Positions 28,600 through 39,635 are shown, counted from the first letter of the stretch. The stretch: 64,000 nt of DNA from Methylobacterium sp. AMS5 (GCF_001542815.1 NZ_CP006992.1:3787501-3851500), one strand, 5' to 3'. The notes: generated by a model from the sequence alone, not told the origin. Program-made: numbers and translations.

Positions 28600-29001
28600 A
28601 TGAACCCTACCGTCAGACCTACGGTCGCCCAGCCGCTCTCGCCCCATCTCCAGATCTACCGCTGGACCTGGACCATGGCGATGTCGGTGTTCCACCGCAT
28701 CACCGGCACGGCGCTCTACGGCGGCACCTTCCTCGTCGCAGTGTGGCTGGTGGCGCTCGCCTCCGGTCCGCGCGCCTACGACACGGTGGCATGGTTCTTC
28801 GGTTCGTGGGCCGGGCGCGCCATCCTGTTCGCCTATACCTGGGTGCTGCTGCACCACATGCTCGGCGGCCTCCGCCACTTCATCTGGGACGCGGGCTACG
28901 GCTTCGACCGCGACCGTCGTCTGGGGCTCGCCCGCGCGACGCTGATCGGCTCCGTCACCCTGACCATCGTGATCTGGGCGATCGCCCTGCTCGTGCGCTG
29001 A
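28600..29001 (+). CDS. sdhC: Succinate dehydrogenase cytochrome b556 subunit
   Basis: 133 residues with three membrane spans. The N-terminal [25 protein letters not shown] motif is diagnostic, and [15 protein letters not shown] carries the haem-b ligand His. It anchors complex II in the membrane and contributes to the quinone site. First gene of the sdh operon. Confidence 0.95.
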   Translation: MNPTVRPTVAQPLSPHLQIYRWTWTMAMSVFHRITGTALYGGTFLVAVWLVALASGPRAYDTVAWFFGSWAGRAILFAYTWVLLHHMLGGLRHFIWDAGYGFDRDRRLGLARATLIGSVTLTIVIWAIALLVR

Positions 29002-29009
29002 GGCTTCCC

Positions 29010-29429
29010 ATGTCCCAGGTCGACAACCGCCAGAACACTGCGCTCTCCATGCGCACGCCGCGCGCCCGGGTGAAGGGCCTCGGCGCCTCGGGCCATGGCG
29101 CCGGCCATTTCTGGCTGCAGCGCCTGACCGGCGCCTCGAACGCGCTCTTGATGCTCGCCTTCGTCGTCATCATCGCGCTGATGGCCGGGCGGACCTATCC
29201 GCAGGCGGTCGCGCTGGTGTCGCACCCGCTGGTCGCGATCATCCTGATCCTGGCCGTGGTGTCGGTGACGATCCACATGCGTCTCGGCATGCAGACGGTG
29301 ATCGAAGACTACGTCCACAGCCACGGCCTCAAGTTCGCGGCGCTCATCGCCAACACCTTCTACGCGGTCGCGGTGGCCGCCGCCTGCCTCTACGCGATCC
29401 TCCGCGTGAGCCTGGGCGGCCTCGCCTGA
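29010..29429 (+). CDS. sdhD: Succinate dehydrogenase hydrophobic membrane anchor subunit
   Basis: 139 residues. After a basic N-terminus ([20 protein letters not shown]) come [15 protein letters not shown] and two further spans, including [20 protein letters not shown] with a haem/quinone-site His and the conserved DYVH. It starts 8 bp after sdhC. Confidence 0.93.
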   Translation: MSQVDNRQNTALSMRTPRARVKGLGASGHGAGHFWLQRLTGASNALLMLAFVVIIALMAGRTYPQAVALVSHPLVAIILILAVVSVTIHMRLGMQTVIEDYVHSHGLKFAALIANTFYAVAVAAACLYAILRVSLGGLA

Positions 29430-29458
29430 TCGTCGTCACGGAACCAAGGATTCACGCC

Positions 29459-31276
29459 ATGGCCTCCAACGGAACGAACGGCGGCGCGCCCGCCTACGCC
29501 ATCATCGACCACACCTTCGACGTGGTGATCGTCGGCGCCGGCGGCGCGGGCCTGCGCGCCACGGTCGGCTGCTCCCAGGCCGGCCTGCGCACCGCCTGCA
29601 TCACGAAAGTCTTCCCGACCCGCTCGCACACGGTGGCGGCGCAGGGCGGCATCTCCGCCTCGCTCGGCAATATGGGGCCGGACGACTGGCGCTGGCACAT
29701 GTACGACACCGTGAAGGGCTCGGACTGGCTCGGCGACCAGGACGCGATCGAGTACCTCGTGAGGAACGCCCCCGCAGCGGTCTACGAGCTGGAGCACTGG
29801 GGCGTGCCGTTCTCCCGCACGGACGAGGGCAAGATCTACCAGCGCCCGTTCGGCGGCATGACCACCGATTACGGCAAGGGCACCGCGCAGCGCACCTGTG
29901 CCGCGGCCGACCGCACCGGCCACGCCATGCTCCACACGCTCTACGGGCAGGCGGTGAAGAACAAGACCCAGTTCTTCATCGAGTATTTCGCACTCGACCT
30001 GATCATGGACGAGGACGGGCGCTGCCGCGGCGTCATCGCCATCGACCAGGCGACCGGCGAGATCCACCGCTTCCGCGCCCAGCAGACCATCCTCGCCACC
30101 GGCGGCTACGGCCGCGCCTACTTCTCGGCAACCTCGGCCCATACCTGCACCGGTGACGGCAATGCCATGGTGCTGCGCGCCGGCCTGCCGCTGCAGGACA
30201 TGGAGTTCGTGCAGTTCCACCCGACCGGCATCTACGGCGCCGGCTGCCTCATCACGGAAGGCGCGCGCGGCGAGGGCGGCTACCTCACCAACTCCGAGGG
30301 CGAGCGCTTCATGGAGCGCTACGCCCCCTCGGCCAAGGACCTCGCCTCCCGCGACGTGGTCTCCCGCTCGATGACCATGGAGATCCGCGACGGCCGCGGC
30401 GTGGGCAAGGATAAGGACCACATCTTCCTGCACCTCGACCATCTCGACCCGAAGATCCTGCACGAGCGCCTGCCCGGCATCTCGGAGAGCGCAAAGATCT
30501 TCGCGGGCGTGGACGTGACCAAGGAGCCGATCCCGGTTCTGCCGACGGTCCACTACAACATGGGCGGCATCCCGACCAACTTCCACGGCGAGGTGCTGAC
30601 CCTCAAGAACGGCAACCCCGACACGGTGGTGCCGGGCCTGATGGCGCTCGGCGAGGCGGCCTGCGTCTCGGTGCACGGGGCCAACCGCCTCGGCTCGAAC
30701 TCGCTGATCGACCTCGTGGTGTTCGGCCGCGCCGCGGGTCTGCGCTGCGCCGACATCGTCGAGCCCGATGCCCGCCAGCCGGAACTGCCAAAGGGCTCGG
30801 CCGACAAGGCGCTCACGCGCCTCGACCGCTTCCGCTATGCCGACGGCGGCACCCCGACCGCGCAGCTGCGCGACCGGATGCAGCGGACGATGCAGAACAA
30901 CTGCGCCGTCTTCCGCACCGGCGAGGTGCTGGAGGAGGGCAAGGGCCTGATCCACGAGGTCTGGCGCGGCGTCTCCGACATCGCCATCACCGACCGTTCG
31001 CTCGTTTGGAACACCGACCTGCTCGAGACCCTGGAATTCGACAACCTGATCGGTCAGGCGGTCGTGACCATGGAATCGGCGGTCAACCGCAAGGAAAGCC
31101 GCGGCGCGCATGCCCGCGAGGACTTCCCCGACCGCGACGACAAGGAGTGGATGAAGCACACGCTCGCGTGGCTCGACCAATCCAAGCACGGCGTCGAGAT
31201 CGATTACCGCCCGGTCCACACCTACACGATGTCGAACGACATCCAGTACATCGAGCCGAAGGCGCGGGTTTACTGA
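29459..31276 (+). CDS. sdhA: Succinate dehydrogenase flavoprotein subunit
   Basis: 605 residues. FAD-binding [18 protein letters not shown] is at about 21-38. [17 protein letters not shown] contains the His that covalently carries FAD. The active-site region includes [20 protein letters not shown], and the C-terminal end is [20 protein letters not shown]. It oxidises succinate to fumarate in complex II. Fully normal length. Confidence 0.97.
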   Translation: MASNGTNGGAPAYAIIDHTFDVVIVGAGGAGLRATVGCSQAGLRTACITKVFPTRSHTVAAQGGISASLGNMGPDDWRWHMYDTVKGSDWLGDQDAIEYLVRNAPAAVYELEHWGVPFSRTDEGKIYQRPFGGMTTDYGKGTAQRTCAAADRTGHAMLHTLYGQAVKNKTQFFIEYFALDLIMDEDGRCRGVIAIDQATGEIHRFRAQQTILATGGYGRAYFSATSAHTCTGDGNAMVLRAGLPLQDMEFVQFHPTGIYGAGCLITEGARGEGGYLTNSEGERFMERYAPSAKDLASRDVVSRSMTMEIRDGRGVGKDKDHIFLHLDHLDPKILHERLPGISESAKIFAGVDVTKEPIPVLPTVHYNMGGIPTNFHGEVLTLKNGNPDTVVPGLMALGEAACVSVHGANRLGSNSLIDLVVFGRAAGLRCADIVEPDARQPELPKGSADKALTRLDRFRYADGGTPTAQLRDRMQRTMQNNCAVFRTGEVLEEGKGLIHEVWRGVSDIAITDRSLVWNTDLLETLEFDNLIGQAVVTMESAVNRKESRGAHAREDFPDRDDKEWMKHTLAWLDQSKHGVEIDYRPVHTYTMSNDIQYIEPKARVY

Positions 31277-31320
31277 TGCAGCCCGCGGCGCAGTCGGTCG
31301 AGAGGGGAGGGGCGGGGACG

Positions 31321-31881
31321 ATGATCCCGGCCTCGCGTCGTCTCGTACGTGCCGTCCTGTCCGCCGCGGCGGGGCTGCTGCTGATCGTATCGGCAGCGGC
31401 GCGGGGACCGGCCTTCGACTTCCCGGCCGAGGTCGCCGGCTTCAGTCGCGGCCCCCGCACGGATTACGAGGCCCGTGCGCCGGGACTCGGCTACTCCATC
31501 GTCTACACGAACGGGCGCTGGAAGGCGGACATCTACGTCTACGATGCCGGTGTGGCGAACATCCCCGACGGAGCCTCCTCGCCTGTTGTCGCCGGACAGC
31601 TCGCGCAGGCGGCCGGCGACGTCAGGACCGCGGTGGCGCAGGGCATCTACCGCGGCAGCGAGGATCGCGGCGCGGTGCGCCTGCCGGGGGAAGCGGGCGC
31701 CCGGCTCACCTGCCGCGCCTTCACCATCGATCACCCGGCCCTCGGCCCCACCGAGAGCCTGCTCTGCCTCACCGGTCTGCGCGGGCAATTCGTGAAGTTC
31801 CGCCTGTCCGGCCCGGCCGCGAAGCAACCTCCGAAGGCGGAGGCCGAGCGGTTCATGACCGGCTGGCTCGACCGGCAATAG
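31321..31881 (+). CDS. Hypothetical exported protein between sdhA and sdhB
   Basis: 186 residues from ATG 31321 (GGGGAGGGGCGG upstream). A second ATG at 31276 overlaps the sdhA stop. A signal-like segment, [17 protein letters not shown], is followed by a soluble domain ([47 protein letters not shown]). No family is recognised. Its position within the operon implies the same expression as complex II, but nothing shows that it is part of the complex. A periplasmic or membrane-attached role is inferred from the N-terminus. Confidence 0.75.
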   Translation: MIPASRRLVRAVLSAAAGLLLIVSAAARGPAFDFPAEVAGFSRGPRTDYEARAPGLGYSIVYTNGRWKADIYVYDAGVANIPDGASSPVVAGQLAQAAGDVRTAVAQGIYRGSEDRGAVRLPGEAGARLTCRAFTIDHPALGPTESLLCLTGLRGQFVKFRLSGPAAKQPPKAEAERFMTGWLDRQ

Positions 31882-31948
31882 GATCTTCGAAACTCGGAGC
31901 GCGCCGCAAGGCCGCCGCACCCAAAGGCACAGGGACAAGGCACAGGAC

Positions 31949-32773
31949 ATGGCCCAGTTCAATCTTCCCAAGAACTCCCAGGTCACCGAAGGCCGGACCT
32001 GGCCGGCGCCGGACGGCGCCAAGAACCTCCAGACGTTCCGGATCTACCGCTGGAACCCGGATGACGGGAAGAATCCGCGCATCGACACCTACAAGGTCGA
32101 TCGCGACGATTGCGGGCCGATGGTCCTCGACGCCCTGCTCTGGATCAAGAACAAGGTCGATCCGACGCTGGTCTTCCGCCGCTCCTGCCGCGAGGGCATC
32201 TGCGGCTCCTGCGCCATGAACATCGAGGGGCAGAACGCGCTCGCCTGCACCATGGGCATCGACGAGTGCAAGACCCCCGACAACGCCCTGCCGTTCCTGA
32301 CCCGCAAGGACAAGGACGGGGCGGTGCGGATCTACCCGCTGCCGCACATGCCGGTCCTGAAGGACCTCGTGCCGGATCTGACCAACTTCTACGCCCAGCA
32401 CGCGTCGATCGAGCCCTGGCTCCAGACCGAGACGCCTGCGCCCGAGAAGGAGTGGAAGCAGACGCCCGAGGACCGCGCCCGGCTCGACGGCCTCTACGAG
32501 TGCATCCTGTGCGCCTGCTGCACCACGAGCTGCCCGAGCTACTGGTGGAACGGCGACAAGTTCCTCGGTCCGGCCGCCCTGCTTCAGGCCTATCGCTGGC
32601 TGATCGACAGCCGCGACGAGAACACCGGCGAGCGCCTCGACGGGCTGCACGACCCGTTCCGGCTCTACCGCTGCCACACGATCATGAACTGCGCCAACAC
32701 CTGCCCGAAGAACCTCAATCCGGCCAAGGCGATCGCCGAGATCAAGAAGATGATGGTCGAGCGCGAGGTCTGA
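31949..32773 (+). CDS. sdhB: Succinate dehydrogenase iron-sulfur subunit
   Basis: 274 residues. The [2Fe-2S] cluster is in [20 protein letters not shown], and the [4Fe-4S] and [3Fe-4S] ligands are in [15 protein letters not shown] and [20 protein letters not shown]. It passes electrons from SdhA FAD to quinone. The usual alphaproteobacterial length is near 260, so the short N-terminal extension is minor. Confidence 0.97.
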   Translation: MAQFNLPKNSQVTEGRTWPAPDGAKNLQTFRIYRWNPDDGKNPRIDTYKVDRDDCGPMVLDALLWIKNKVDPTLVFRRSCREGICGSCAMNIEGQNALACTMGIDECKTPDNALPFLTRKDKDGAVRIYPLPHMPVLKDLVPDLTNFYAQHASIEPWLQTETPAPEKEWKQTPEDRARLDGLYECILCACCTTSCPSYWWNGDKFLGPAALLQAYRWLIDSRDENTGERLDGLHDPFRLYRCHTIMNCANTCPKNLNPAKAIAEIKKMMVEREV

Positions 32774-32809
32774 TCTCTTCGCCGCAGGACACCCTTCGAG
32801 ACGACATTC

Positions 32810-32847
32810 GAGAGCCGCGCCCCACCCTGGCGCGGCTCTCGCCGTTT
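32810..32847 (+). terminator. Terminator after sdhB
   Basis: GAGAGCCGCGCC and GGCGCGGCTCTC form a perfect 12-bp stem with a 7-nt loop, followed by GCCGTTTCG, 36 bp after the sdhB stop. Confidence 0.75.
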
Positions 32848-33014
32848 CGCCCCCACGGGCGGTGCTGATCGACTGAGGCAGGGCCGCCACACCAGCGCAA
32901 AAACCTGGACGTGTACGGCTTTTCCCCGGCCCGGCGTGCAGCCTGCCTTGCCGCAAGCGCATTTGGCCCTGAGGGCAAGCGCGACCGTTGCGTGTTTGGG
33001 GTGAGGGGTCTTTG

Positions 33015-33575
33015 ATGACGCGTGGGTTCCTGTCGAAAGCCGCCTGTCTCGCGCTGGCCGCGAGCGTCGGCGCCTGCGCCTCCAATCGCTTCGAGGGGCC
33101 CCGCGAGCGTCTGCGGCCCCAGGCGGCGCTCGAACCCGCCACGCCCGCTCTGCCCGCCGGGACGGTGACGAGCGAGCCGCTCGCGCCCCCGCCGGGCGCC
33201 TCCGCCGCGCCGGGCGAGGCGCCGCCCCCGAGCGTCGCCGCGGCTCCCTCGCAGGCGATCGAGCCGCCCCCGCCCGCTCCGCCGCCGGTGGTCGCGACCG
33301 GCCGCTCCTCGGTGGTGGGCTCGTGGAACGCCACCGATGCCGCGGGAAGCTGCAAGGTGTCGCTGTCGAGCACGCCCTCGCTCGACCTCTACAAGGCCTC
33401 GGCCGCGGGTTGCGGCAACAAGGATCTCGCCAAAGTCTCGGCCTGGGATTTCCGCGACGGCGAAGTCTACCTCTACCAGCCCGGCGGCACCGTCACCGCG
33501 CGCCTGCGGCAGGCCGGCGGCGGCCTGGAGGGTGCGCTCTCGAAATCCGGCGCGCAGCTCTCGATGGCGCGATAG
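33015..33575 (+). CDS. Lipoprotein with protease-inhibitor Inh/Omp19 domain
   Basis: 186 residues. The signal peptide LSKAACLALAASVGAC has a lipobox (SVGAC, Cys21). A Pro/Ala-rich linker runs about 40-92. The C-terminal domain about 98-184 (VVGSWNATDAAGSCKVSLSS, then WDFRDGEVYLY) has the AprI/Inh fold signature with two Cys. It probably is an outer-membrane lipoprotein that inhibits proteases, like Brucella Omp19. The TAG stop lies in a family-B repeat. Confidence 0.8.
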   Translation: MTRGFLSKAACLALAASVGACASNRFEGPRERLRPQAALEPATPALPAGTVTSEPLAPPPGASAAPGEAPPPSVAAAPSQAIEPPPPAPPPVVATGRSSVVGSWNATDAAGSCKVSLSSTPSLDLYKASAAGCGNKDLAKVSAWDFRDGEVYLYQPGGTVTARLRQAGGGLEGALSKSGAQLSMAR

Positions 33576-33662
33576 AGCGCTTTCCGACGAAGTGGACGCC
33601 GGTTCGGTGAAAGGAAGCGCGTTATCCGGCCTGATGCGATCCGTTCGGATACGGCTCTGAGG
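33573..33662. repeat. Dispersed repeat, family B
   Basis: TAGAGCGCTTTCCGACGAAG leads to GCCTGATGCGATCCGTTCGG and ATACGGCTCTGAG, the reverse orientation of the blocks at 22.4 and 49.2 kb. Its first bases are the stop codon of the Inh lipoprotein gene. Confidence 0.8.
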
Positions 33663-33672
33663 CGCGCTCCCC

Positions 33673-35445
33673 TCAGGGGTTCACCCGCACGCCGAGCAGC
33701 ACCGTGTGCGCCTCGTAGGTCGAGAGCGGGATGGTGCTGGCCAGCGTCGAGTAGATGTAGCTGCCGCGGAAGGCGAGCCAGCGGTTGAAGCGGTAGTCGA
33801 GCCGGGCGGTGGCGGAGTAACCCCGCTCGCGGATGCGCACGCCGTCATAGTTGGTCGACAGGTAGGCGCCACCCAGCGTGATCGAGAGGTTGCGCAGCAG
33901 GTCGTGCTGCACTTCGAGCGTAGCGGCGTCGGTGAAGGCGCCGCTGGAGCCCGGCACCGCGGTCTCGATCACCCCCGTCTGCTGGTTGAACCGCACCGTG
34001 GTCAGCGGCGAGACCGACCAGACGAGCGCCGCGTTGATGACCGGCGCGTTGATGTCCTGCAGCGTGCGGTCGATGTAGGAGCGGTGCTGCAGGCCGCCCG
34101 AGATCTCCGCCGTCAGCGTGCTGTTGAGCGCCACCGTCGCGCCCGCGGCGAAGGCGATGCCGTCGGAATCGCGGCGCAGGCCGAACTGGTCCACCGGCGT
34201 GTCGTAGACACGGGTGTCGAGGAAGGTCTCGACGAAGGGCGTGATCGCGGGCGAGATCTCGTATCCGGCGCGCAGGCGCAGGCCGTACTGGTTGGCGTCG
34301 CGGTCGCTCTGGATGATCGTGGTGCCGTTGCCGAGCTGCGCATCCTCGAAGACCGAGCGGTCGATCGAGCCGCGCAGCGAGAGCTGCAGCCGGTTGAAAT
34401 TCTCCTGCACGCCCGCGGTCGCGCCGTAGGTGGCGAAGAGCGGCCGGGTCGTCGCCCCCCCGCCCGCGCCGAGATCCGGGCTGCCGATGCGCTGGCTGTC
34501 GAGCAGGAAGCGGGTCTCCAGATCGATCCGGGTGTCGCGGTCGACGTCGATGCGCATCCGGGCGGTGCCCACGGCGTTCGGGCGGCTCGCCTCGGGGTTC
34601 TGCGGATATTCGAGGTAGCTGCCGCGCATCTCGGCGGTGAGTTCGCTCGCCGACCACGCGCTGCGCAGCGCCAGCTCCGCCTCGCTGCGCAGCGTCAGGG
34701 ACGGCCGCAGGCGGGTGCCGCCGATCTGGTCCGGGTTCGAATCGTAGCCGACGCTCTGGGTGAAGGCCGGCAGCAGCGTGAAGGTGCCGAGCCGGATGCC
34801 GAGCGGTGCGTAGGCGGTGTCGGCGGGGATCGGCTGGCGGAGCGCCGTGCCGAGCAGCAGCCCGGTGGCGTTGGGCAGGCCGAGCCCGAGGATCGGCGCC
34901 GGCAGCGGCACGCCGGAGACGGGCGTCTGGATCACCGGGGTGAGGCGCAGATCCGTGATCGTCTGCTGCGTGCGCGTCTGGGTGATCTGGCGGGTCGCCG
35001 AGCCGAGCCGGCGCGGGGGCGCCGCGCGCAGGCGCAAGATCGAGGGCCGGGCGGGGGTGCCCCGCGTCGCGGCGGAGCCGGGCAGGCTCGTCGCGCTGCG
35101 GAAGCGCGGCAGGCGCGCCACACTCGGCTCCTCGCTCTCCTCGGAGGAGGGGACCGGATTCGGGCTCGTGCCGCTGCCGAGGAGGGCGGGGGCGGAGAAG
35201 GCGCCGGAGCCGCGTAGCGCCGTCGGCGCGTCGAAGGCGGAGCGGCGCGGGCGGCCCGCGGTCGTCGGCTCGGAGGCGGTGCGCGAGAGCGCGTTCGACG
35301 CCGTGCTCCGGGCGGGCTCCGCCGGCGACGGGTCGGGCGTCTCCTGCGCCAGCGCGGGGCCCCCGAGCAGGGCGGGGAGCAGCGCCAGAGCGAGCGCCCC
35401 GCGGCGCCCCCCTCGCTTGTCCCCGTTCGGCCGCTCGCGTGACAC
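33673..35445 (-). CDS. Outer-membrane beta-barrel protein (BBP2/exopolysaccharide-biosynthesis-like)
   Basis: 590 residues. The signal peptide ends at GGPALA. Residues about 26-170 are low-complexity (Ser/Pro/Arg/Thr). From about 205 on, alternating amphipathic strands run to the terminus SYIYSTLASTIPLSTYEAHT-VLLGVRVNP. The FTQSVGYDSNPDQIGGTR segment is typical of the BBP2_2 porin-like family linked to capsule or exopolysaccharide export. Function is inferred from topology. It is divergent from kdsD. Confidence 0.8.
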   Translation of the reverse strand: MSRERPNGDKRGGRRGALALALLPALLGGPALAQETPDPSPAEPARSTASNALSRTASEPTTAGRPRRSAFDAPTALRGSGAFSAPALLGSGTSPNPVPSSEESEEPSVARLPRFRSATSLPGSAATRGTPARPSILRLRAAPPRRLGSATRQITQTRTQQTITDLRLTPVIQTPVSGVPLPAPILGLGLPNATGLLLGTALRQPIPADTAYAPLGIRLGTFTLLPAFTQSVGYDSNPDQIGGTRLRPSLTLRSEAELALRSAWSASELTAEMRGSYLEYPQNPEASRPNAVGTARMRIDVDRDTRIDLETRFLLDSQRIGSPDLGAGGGATTRPLFATYGATAGVQENFNRLQLSLRGSIDRSVFEDAQLGNGTTIIQSDRDANQYGLRLRAGYEISPAITPFVETFLDTRVYDTPVDQFGLRRDSDGIAFAAGATVALNSTLTAEISGGLQHRSYIDRTLQDINAPVINAALVWSVSPLTTVRFNQQTGVIETAVPGSSGAFTDAATLEVQHDLLRNLSITLGGAYLSTNYDGVRIRERGYSATARLDYRFNRWLAFRGSYIYSTLASTIPLSTYEAHTVLLGVRVNP

Positions 35446-35687
35446 CGGCAGCGCTCTTTCCCTGAAGATGGGCCCTGGATACGGCCGGCGGCCCGTGGAC
35501 GGGGCGGCGTTCCGTGTCCGGCCGGCGCCCCATGGTTAACGGAGCTACACCGGGCATGGTTAACGCACCGTTGCGGGGCGCCCGCTCGCCCTGTCCCGCC
35601 GTGAGCAGGCGCCGCGCAGCCCCCATGCGGCCACAGTCGCGGGTGAAGAGGGCGGATCAAGAATCGCGAGGGCCCGGCGCCGGGCTT

Positions 35688-35766
35688 AAGAGAGCCTCAC
35701 GAAGCTCCCGATCTCTGGCCGTTCCTTCTCTGGCGATGACGGCGCAGCGGGCGTTTTGTGAGAGAC
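35688..35766 (-). repeat. Dispersed repeat, family C, copy 1
   Basis: On the minus strand it reads TCTCTCACAAAACGCC...CGCCAGAGAAGGAACGG...CAGAGATCGGGAGCTTCGTG. Nearly the same 80 bp occurs at 57061-57143 (+). It overlaps the upstream region of kdsD. Confidence 0.75.
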
Positions 35767-35789
35767 ACGAAGACGGAAACGACAGCTTC

Positions 35790-36812
35790 ATGGCCCTGGC
35801 ACAGCGGATCGAGGACCGGAACCGGACGGATGGGGCGGCGCGGGCGCCCGCCATCGCCTCGGCCCTGCGCACCATCGAGACCGAGCGCGAGGGTCTGGCC
35901 TGCCTGATGGCCGCGATCGATAACGGCCTCGGCGAGCCCTTCGCCCAGGCCGTCGAGCGGATCGGCGCGGCGCGCGGCCGGGTGATCTGCACCGGCATGG
36001 GCAAGTCCGGCCACGTCGCCCGCAAGATCGCGGCGACCTTCGCCTCCACCGGCACGCCGTCGCTCTACGTCCACCCGGCCGAGGCGAGCCACGGCGATCT
36101 CGGCATGATCCAGCCCGACGACGTGGTGCTGGCGCTCTCCTGGTCGGGCGAGACCACGGAACTGGCCGACATCATCGGCTACACCCGGCGCTACCGCGTC
36201 GGCCTCGTGGCGATCACCGCCAACGCCGCCTCGACGCTGGGGCGCGAGGCCGATACCTGCCTCGCGCTCCCGAAGGCCAAGGAGGCCTGCCCGAACGGGC
36301 TGGCGCCGACCACCTCGACGGCGATGCAGCTCGCGCTCGGCGACGCGCTTGCCGTGGCGTTGCTGGAGGCCCGCGGCTTCTCCGCCCGCGACTTCTCCGT
36401 GTTCCATCCCGGCGGCCGGCTCGGCGCCTCGCTGCGGCAGGTGCGCGAGGTCATGCATGGCGGGGCGCATCTGCCCGTGGTGACCCTCGGCACCGCGATG
36501 CGGGCCGCCGTGGCCGAGATCGACGCCAAGGGGTTCGGCTCGGTCCTCGTGGTCGATGCGGCGGGGGCGCTCGCCGGCATCCTCACCGACGGCGACGTGC
36601 GCCGGGCCGTCTTCTCCCGCGAGGGGCTGGACCGCCTGCCGGTCGAGGCGGTGATGACGAAGAACCCCCGCACGATCACGCCCGAGACCCTGCTCGCCAA
36701 GGCGCTGCAGATCCAGGAGGCGATGAAGATCACCGCCCTCGTGGTGGTGGACCAGGGCCGCCCCGTCGGCCTCGTGCACTACCACGACCTGCTGCGCACC
36801 GGCGTCGCCTGA
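35790..36812 (+). CDS. kdsD: Arabinose-5-phosphate isomerase (KpsF/GutQ family)
   Basis: 340 residues. The SIS domain lies at about 45-185 with VICTGMGKSGHVARKIAATF, EASHGDLGMIQPDDVVLALS and SGETTEL, and the CBS pair at about 215-340 (VLVVDAAGALAGILTDGDVR, VVVDQGRPVGLVHYHDLLR). It converts D-ribulose 5-phosphate to D-arabinose 5-phosphate for Kdo in lipopolysaccharide. The frame stays open far upstream. ATG 35790 gives the usual family length plus a short N-terminal extension. Confidence 0.92.
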   Translation: MALAQRIEDRNRTDGAARAPAIASALRTIETEREGLACLMAAIDNGLGEPFAQAVERIGAARGRVICTGMGKSGHVARKIAATFASTGTPSLYVHPAEASHGDLGMIQPDDVVLALSWSGETTELADIIGYTRRYRVGLVAITANAASTLGREADTCLALPKAKEACPNGLAPTTSTAMQLALGDALAVALLEARGFSARDFSVFHPGGRLGASLRQVREVMHGGAHLPVVTLGTAMRAAVAEIDAKGFGSVLVVDAAGALAGILTDGDVRRAVFSREGLDRLPVEAVMTKNPRTITPETLLAKALQIQEAMKITALVVVDQGRPVGLVHYHDLLRTGVA

Positions 36813-36860
36813 GGCGGACGCTCCCGCCCGGCAGGGGCGGGGGCAGGGGCGCGGCGGCGC

Positions 36861-38531
36861 TCAGGCCGCGCGCACGGTGGCGAGGAAGCGGCTCATCTCC
36901 GCCGTGAGATGCTCGGACTGGCGCGAGAGCTCCGAGGCCGAGACCAGAACCTGGCTCGCCGCGGCCCCGGTCTCCTCCGAGGCCTGCGCCACGCCCGAGA
37001 TGTTGCTCGTCACCTCGCCCGCGCCGCTGGCCGCCTGGGCCACGTTGCGCACGATCTCCCGGGTCGCCAGACCCTGCTGCTGCACCGAGACCGCGAGGTG
37101 GGCCGCCGTCGTGTCGATCTCGCGGATGCGGCCGGAGATCGCGTCGATCGCCGCGACGGCCTGATCGGTCACGCCCTGGATCTCGCTGATCTGCCCGGCG
37201 ATCTGCTCGGTGACCCGCGCCGTCTGGTTGGCGAGTTCCTTCACTTCCGCCGCGACGACGGCGAAGCCCCGCCCCGCATCCCCGGCGCGCGCCGCCTCGA
37301 TGGTGGCGTTGAGGGCGAGCAGGTTGGTCTGCCCGGCGATGCTCGAGATCAGCCCGAGCATGTCGCCGATCCGGCCCGAGGTGGCGCGCATCGCCTGCAC
37401 GAGGCGGGCGGTCTGGTTGGCCTCGCCGACGGCGCCCTGGGCCAGTTCGGCCGAGCCGCGCACCTGGCGGCCGATCTCCTCGACGGAGGTGCCGAGTTCT
37501 TCCGCCGCGGCGGCGACCGCATCGACGTTGGAGGCGGCCTCCTCGGCCGCGGCGGCCACGGCGATGGACTGGCCGGCGGTGTGGGACGCGCTCGACGTCA
37601 TCTGCTGGGCGGTCGCCTGAAGCTCGGTCGCCGAGGACGAGACCGCGCCGACGATACCGCCGACGGCGGCCTCGAAGCGGTCGGCGAGCTGCAGCATGCC
37701 GGCGCGGCGCTGTTCCTCGGCCGAGGCGCGGGCGAAGGCGGTCTCCTCCTCGAGCCGGCGGGTCCGGATCAGGTTGTCGCGCGAGACCTCGACGGCGCGG
37801 GCGATCGCGCCGATCTCGTTGGTGCGCGCCAGATGCGGAACCCCGCCCTCCACGTCGCCACCGGCGAGGGCGCGCATGCGCCCGATCAGGCCGTCGATCG
37901 GGCGCGTCACGCCGAGGAGCACGTAGAGGACGCCGACGACGCTGAGGACGAGCGCGAAGGCGCACAGCCCGGCATTCAGCCAGAGGGCGTGTCCGTAGGT
38001 CTCGTCCGCCGCGGCCCGCACGTCGTCCGCCCCCTTGGTGTTGAGGGCGCTGTCCTGGTCGAGCAGGTCCAGGGCGCTCTCGTAGGGCTTGCGCGAGGTC
38101 TGGAACAGCGCGCTCAGCCCCGCCTGGTCCTTGTCCCGCGCGGCGGCGATGAGCTTGGCGCGGAAGCCGAGATACTCGGCCCAGTGCCGCCGATACCCGT
38201 CCCACAGCGCGCGCTCTTCCGGGCTCGCGATCAGCGGCTCGTAGCGCTTGACGACCGCCTCGGCGTCCTGAAGCCGGCGCTCGGAGATCGGGAGCAGCGT
38301 CTCGGTCGGCTCGACGGCGGTCACGAAGCGGGCATCGACGAGCCGCAGGCGCGTGATCCGGTACTTCAGCTCGCCGAGTTCGCGGACGCTGGGCAGCCAG
38401 TTGCTCGAGAGATCGACGACGTTGGCGTTCACCGCGCGCAGCTGCATCGCCCCCACGATCCCCTGCGCGAGGATGGCGAGCGCAAGGAGTCCAATCACAC
38501 CCCTCAGCGCGTACGATACCTTCAGATTCAT
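36861..38531 (-). CDS. Methyl-accepting chemotaxis protein
   Basis: 556 residues. TM1 is about 8-28, then a 4HB_MCP-type periplasmic helix bundle about 30-175, TM2 about 180-205, HAMP ([20 protein letters not shown]) and the cytoplasmic signalling domain. The hairpin tip contains [20 protein letters not shown] and [20 protein letters not shown]. The ligand is unknown. The chosen start [11 protein letters not shown] avoids a 13-residue extension. It is monocistronic. Confidence 0.93.
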   Translation of the reverse strand: MNLKVSYALRGVIGLLALAILAQGIVGAMQLRAVNANVVDLSSNWLPSVRELGELKYRITRLRLVDARFVTAVEPTETLLPISERRLQDAEAVVKRYEPLIASPEERALWDGYRRHWAEYLGFRAKLIAAARDKDQAGLSALFQTSRKPYESALDLLDQDSALNTKGADDVRAAADETYGHALWLNAGLCAFALVLSVVGVLYVLLGVTRPIDGLIGRMRALAGGDVEGGVPHLARTNEIGAIARAVEVSRDNLIRTRRLEEETAFARASAEEQRRAGMLQLADRFEAAVGGIVGAVSSSATELQATAQQMTSSASHTAGQSIAVAAAAEEAASNVDAVAAAAEELGTSVEEIGRQVRGSAELAQGAVGEANQTARLVQAMRATSGRIGDMLGLISSIAGQTNLLALNATIEAARAGDAGRGFAVVAAEVKELANQTARVTEQIAGQISEIQGVTDQAVAAIDAISGRIREIDTTAAHLAVSVQQQGLATREIVRNVAQAASGAGEVTSNISGVAQASEETGAAASQVLVSASELSRQSEHLTAEMSRFLATVRAA

Positions 38532-39635
38532 CGCCCGTCGTGCCCCCACCGGATCGGTCCGGTGAGGCATGATGACTTTCCCGAACTAAATATGGATTAA
38601 ATTCGAAGTCGCCGGCGCAGCCCTCAGTTTCAGCGGGCCGGGCAAAACACGCAATAGAACGCAGGGCCCCGCGCGCCGAACGCCCCTCGGCCCCGCACGG
38701 GCGCCCGCCCAAGCACGAGAGCCCCGGCGGCGCGGGCGGCGCCCCAGGGACGGCTGGCCGATCGGCCGGCGGGTACGCATCGAGCACAAACCCCGAGGGG
38801 GACGCGGGACGCCGCGAAACCTCCGGATGGTTATGTAAGACTTTGCCGGTCTCCCGGCGTCCCGCGGAGGGGCCGCTTCCTTATCACGAGAAGCCGTCCC
38901 TCCGTTTTGGCGTCACGGTCTCTCCACCGGCATCGACCCCGGATCTAGGCGCTGTGGGACCCTCGGCCCGCCTCCCCGCGAGGGGAGAGGGAACCTCGGC
39001 AGACGGCTATGGGCGGACTCGTCCGCACCGGACCTCGTATTGGGCCCGGCTCCGGTTGTTCCTGGGCGCCGACCCGAGACCGGCCTATGGCCCCATCCCG
39101 AGTTGGCGTTGTGTCGCGCACAGCGCCCGAGGCGATGGCGACCGGGCCACCGACGCGGGAACCGCCCCACCTCCCAACGAGCCTCGCCGGCCGGTCACCG
39201 GAAAAGCTCCCCCGGTTGGTCCGGGAGGCGAGTGGCAGGGGTTGTAGGATTTTTTGTCTATGGTGTCAAGGTATTTTTCCCTGAACTGCATGCTACGCCG
39301 CATCAAGCTCCAACGATGCTGTTACGAAGTTCAGTTTCTTGCGGAAAGCTAGCAAATCTATGATTCGGTGCGGGAGCATGGCGCAACCCAACGCATCAGG
39401 TCAGGACATCGCTCTCGGCTTGCTGGAGCGATAGCACGGCATGAATCAGGGTATCTCACCTGTCACCGGCCTGCTCCCCCTGAGACAATGACGCAATACC
39501 AAGCGTGTAAAGTTCTGAATGCTATGGATTTTGCTTCACGGCTCGTTGCAGAGGACGCAACCTAGTGTAAACTCGGCGGACACATGCAAGGTGAACTGCT
39601 GTGCCCTTCGGTGCGAGAAACGTGGCCTTAGCCGT
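38532..39635. other. Long gene-free interval before hamA
   Basis: 38532-39250 is GC-rich with many mutually exclusive frames, all Arg/Pro-rich, and one short hairpin CTCCCC-GCGA-GGGGAG near 38973. From about 39255 the base composition drops abruptly to AT-rich (TTTTTTGTCTATGG), marking the left edge of the Hachiman insert. The last 300 bp should hold the hamA promoter. No integrase, att repeat or tRNA was seen. Confidence 0.6.

Noticed and set aside
38843..39247. Several 60-135 residue frames in the gap before hamA
   Set aside because: All are mutually overlapping, Arg/Pro-rich and without start signals.
39519..39635. Upstream extension of hamA
   Set aside because: The domain begins at MTSVKFDTL and the extension looks non-coding.
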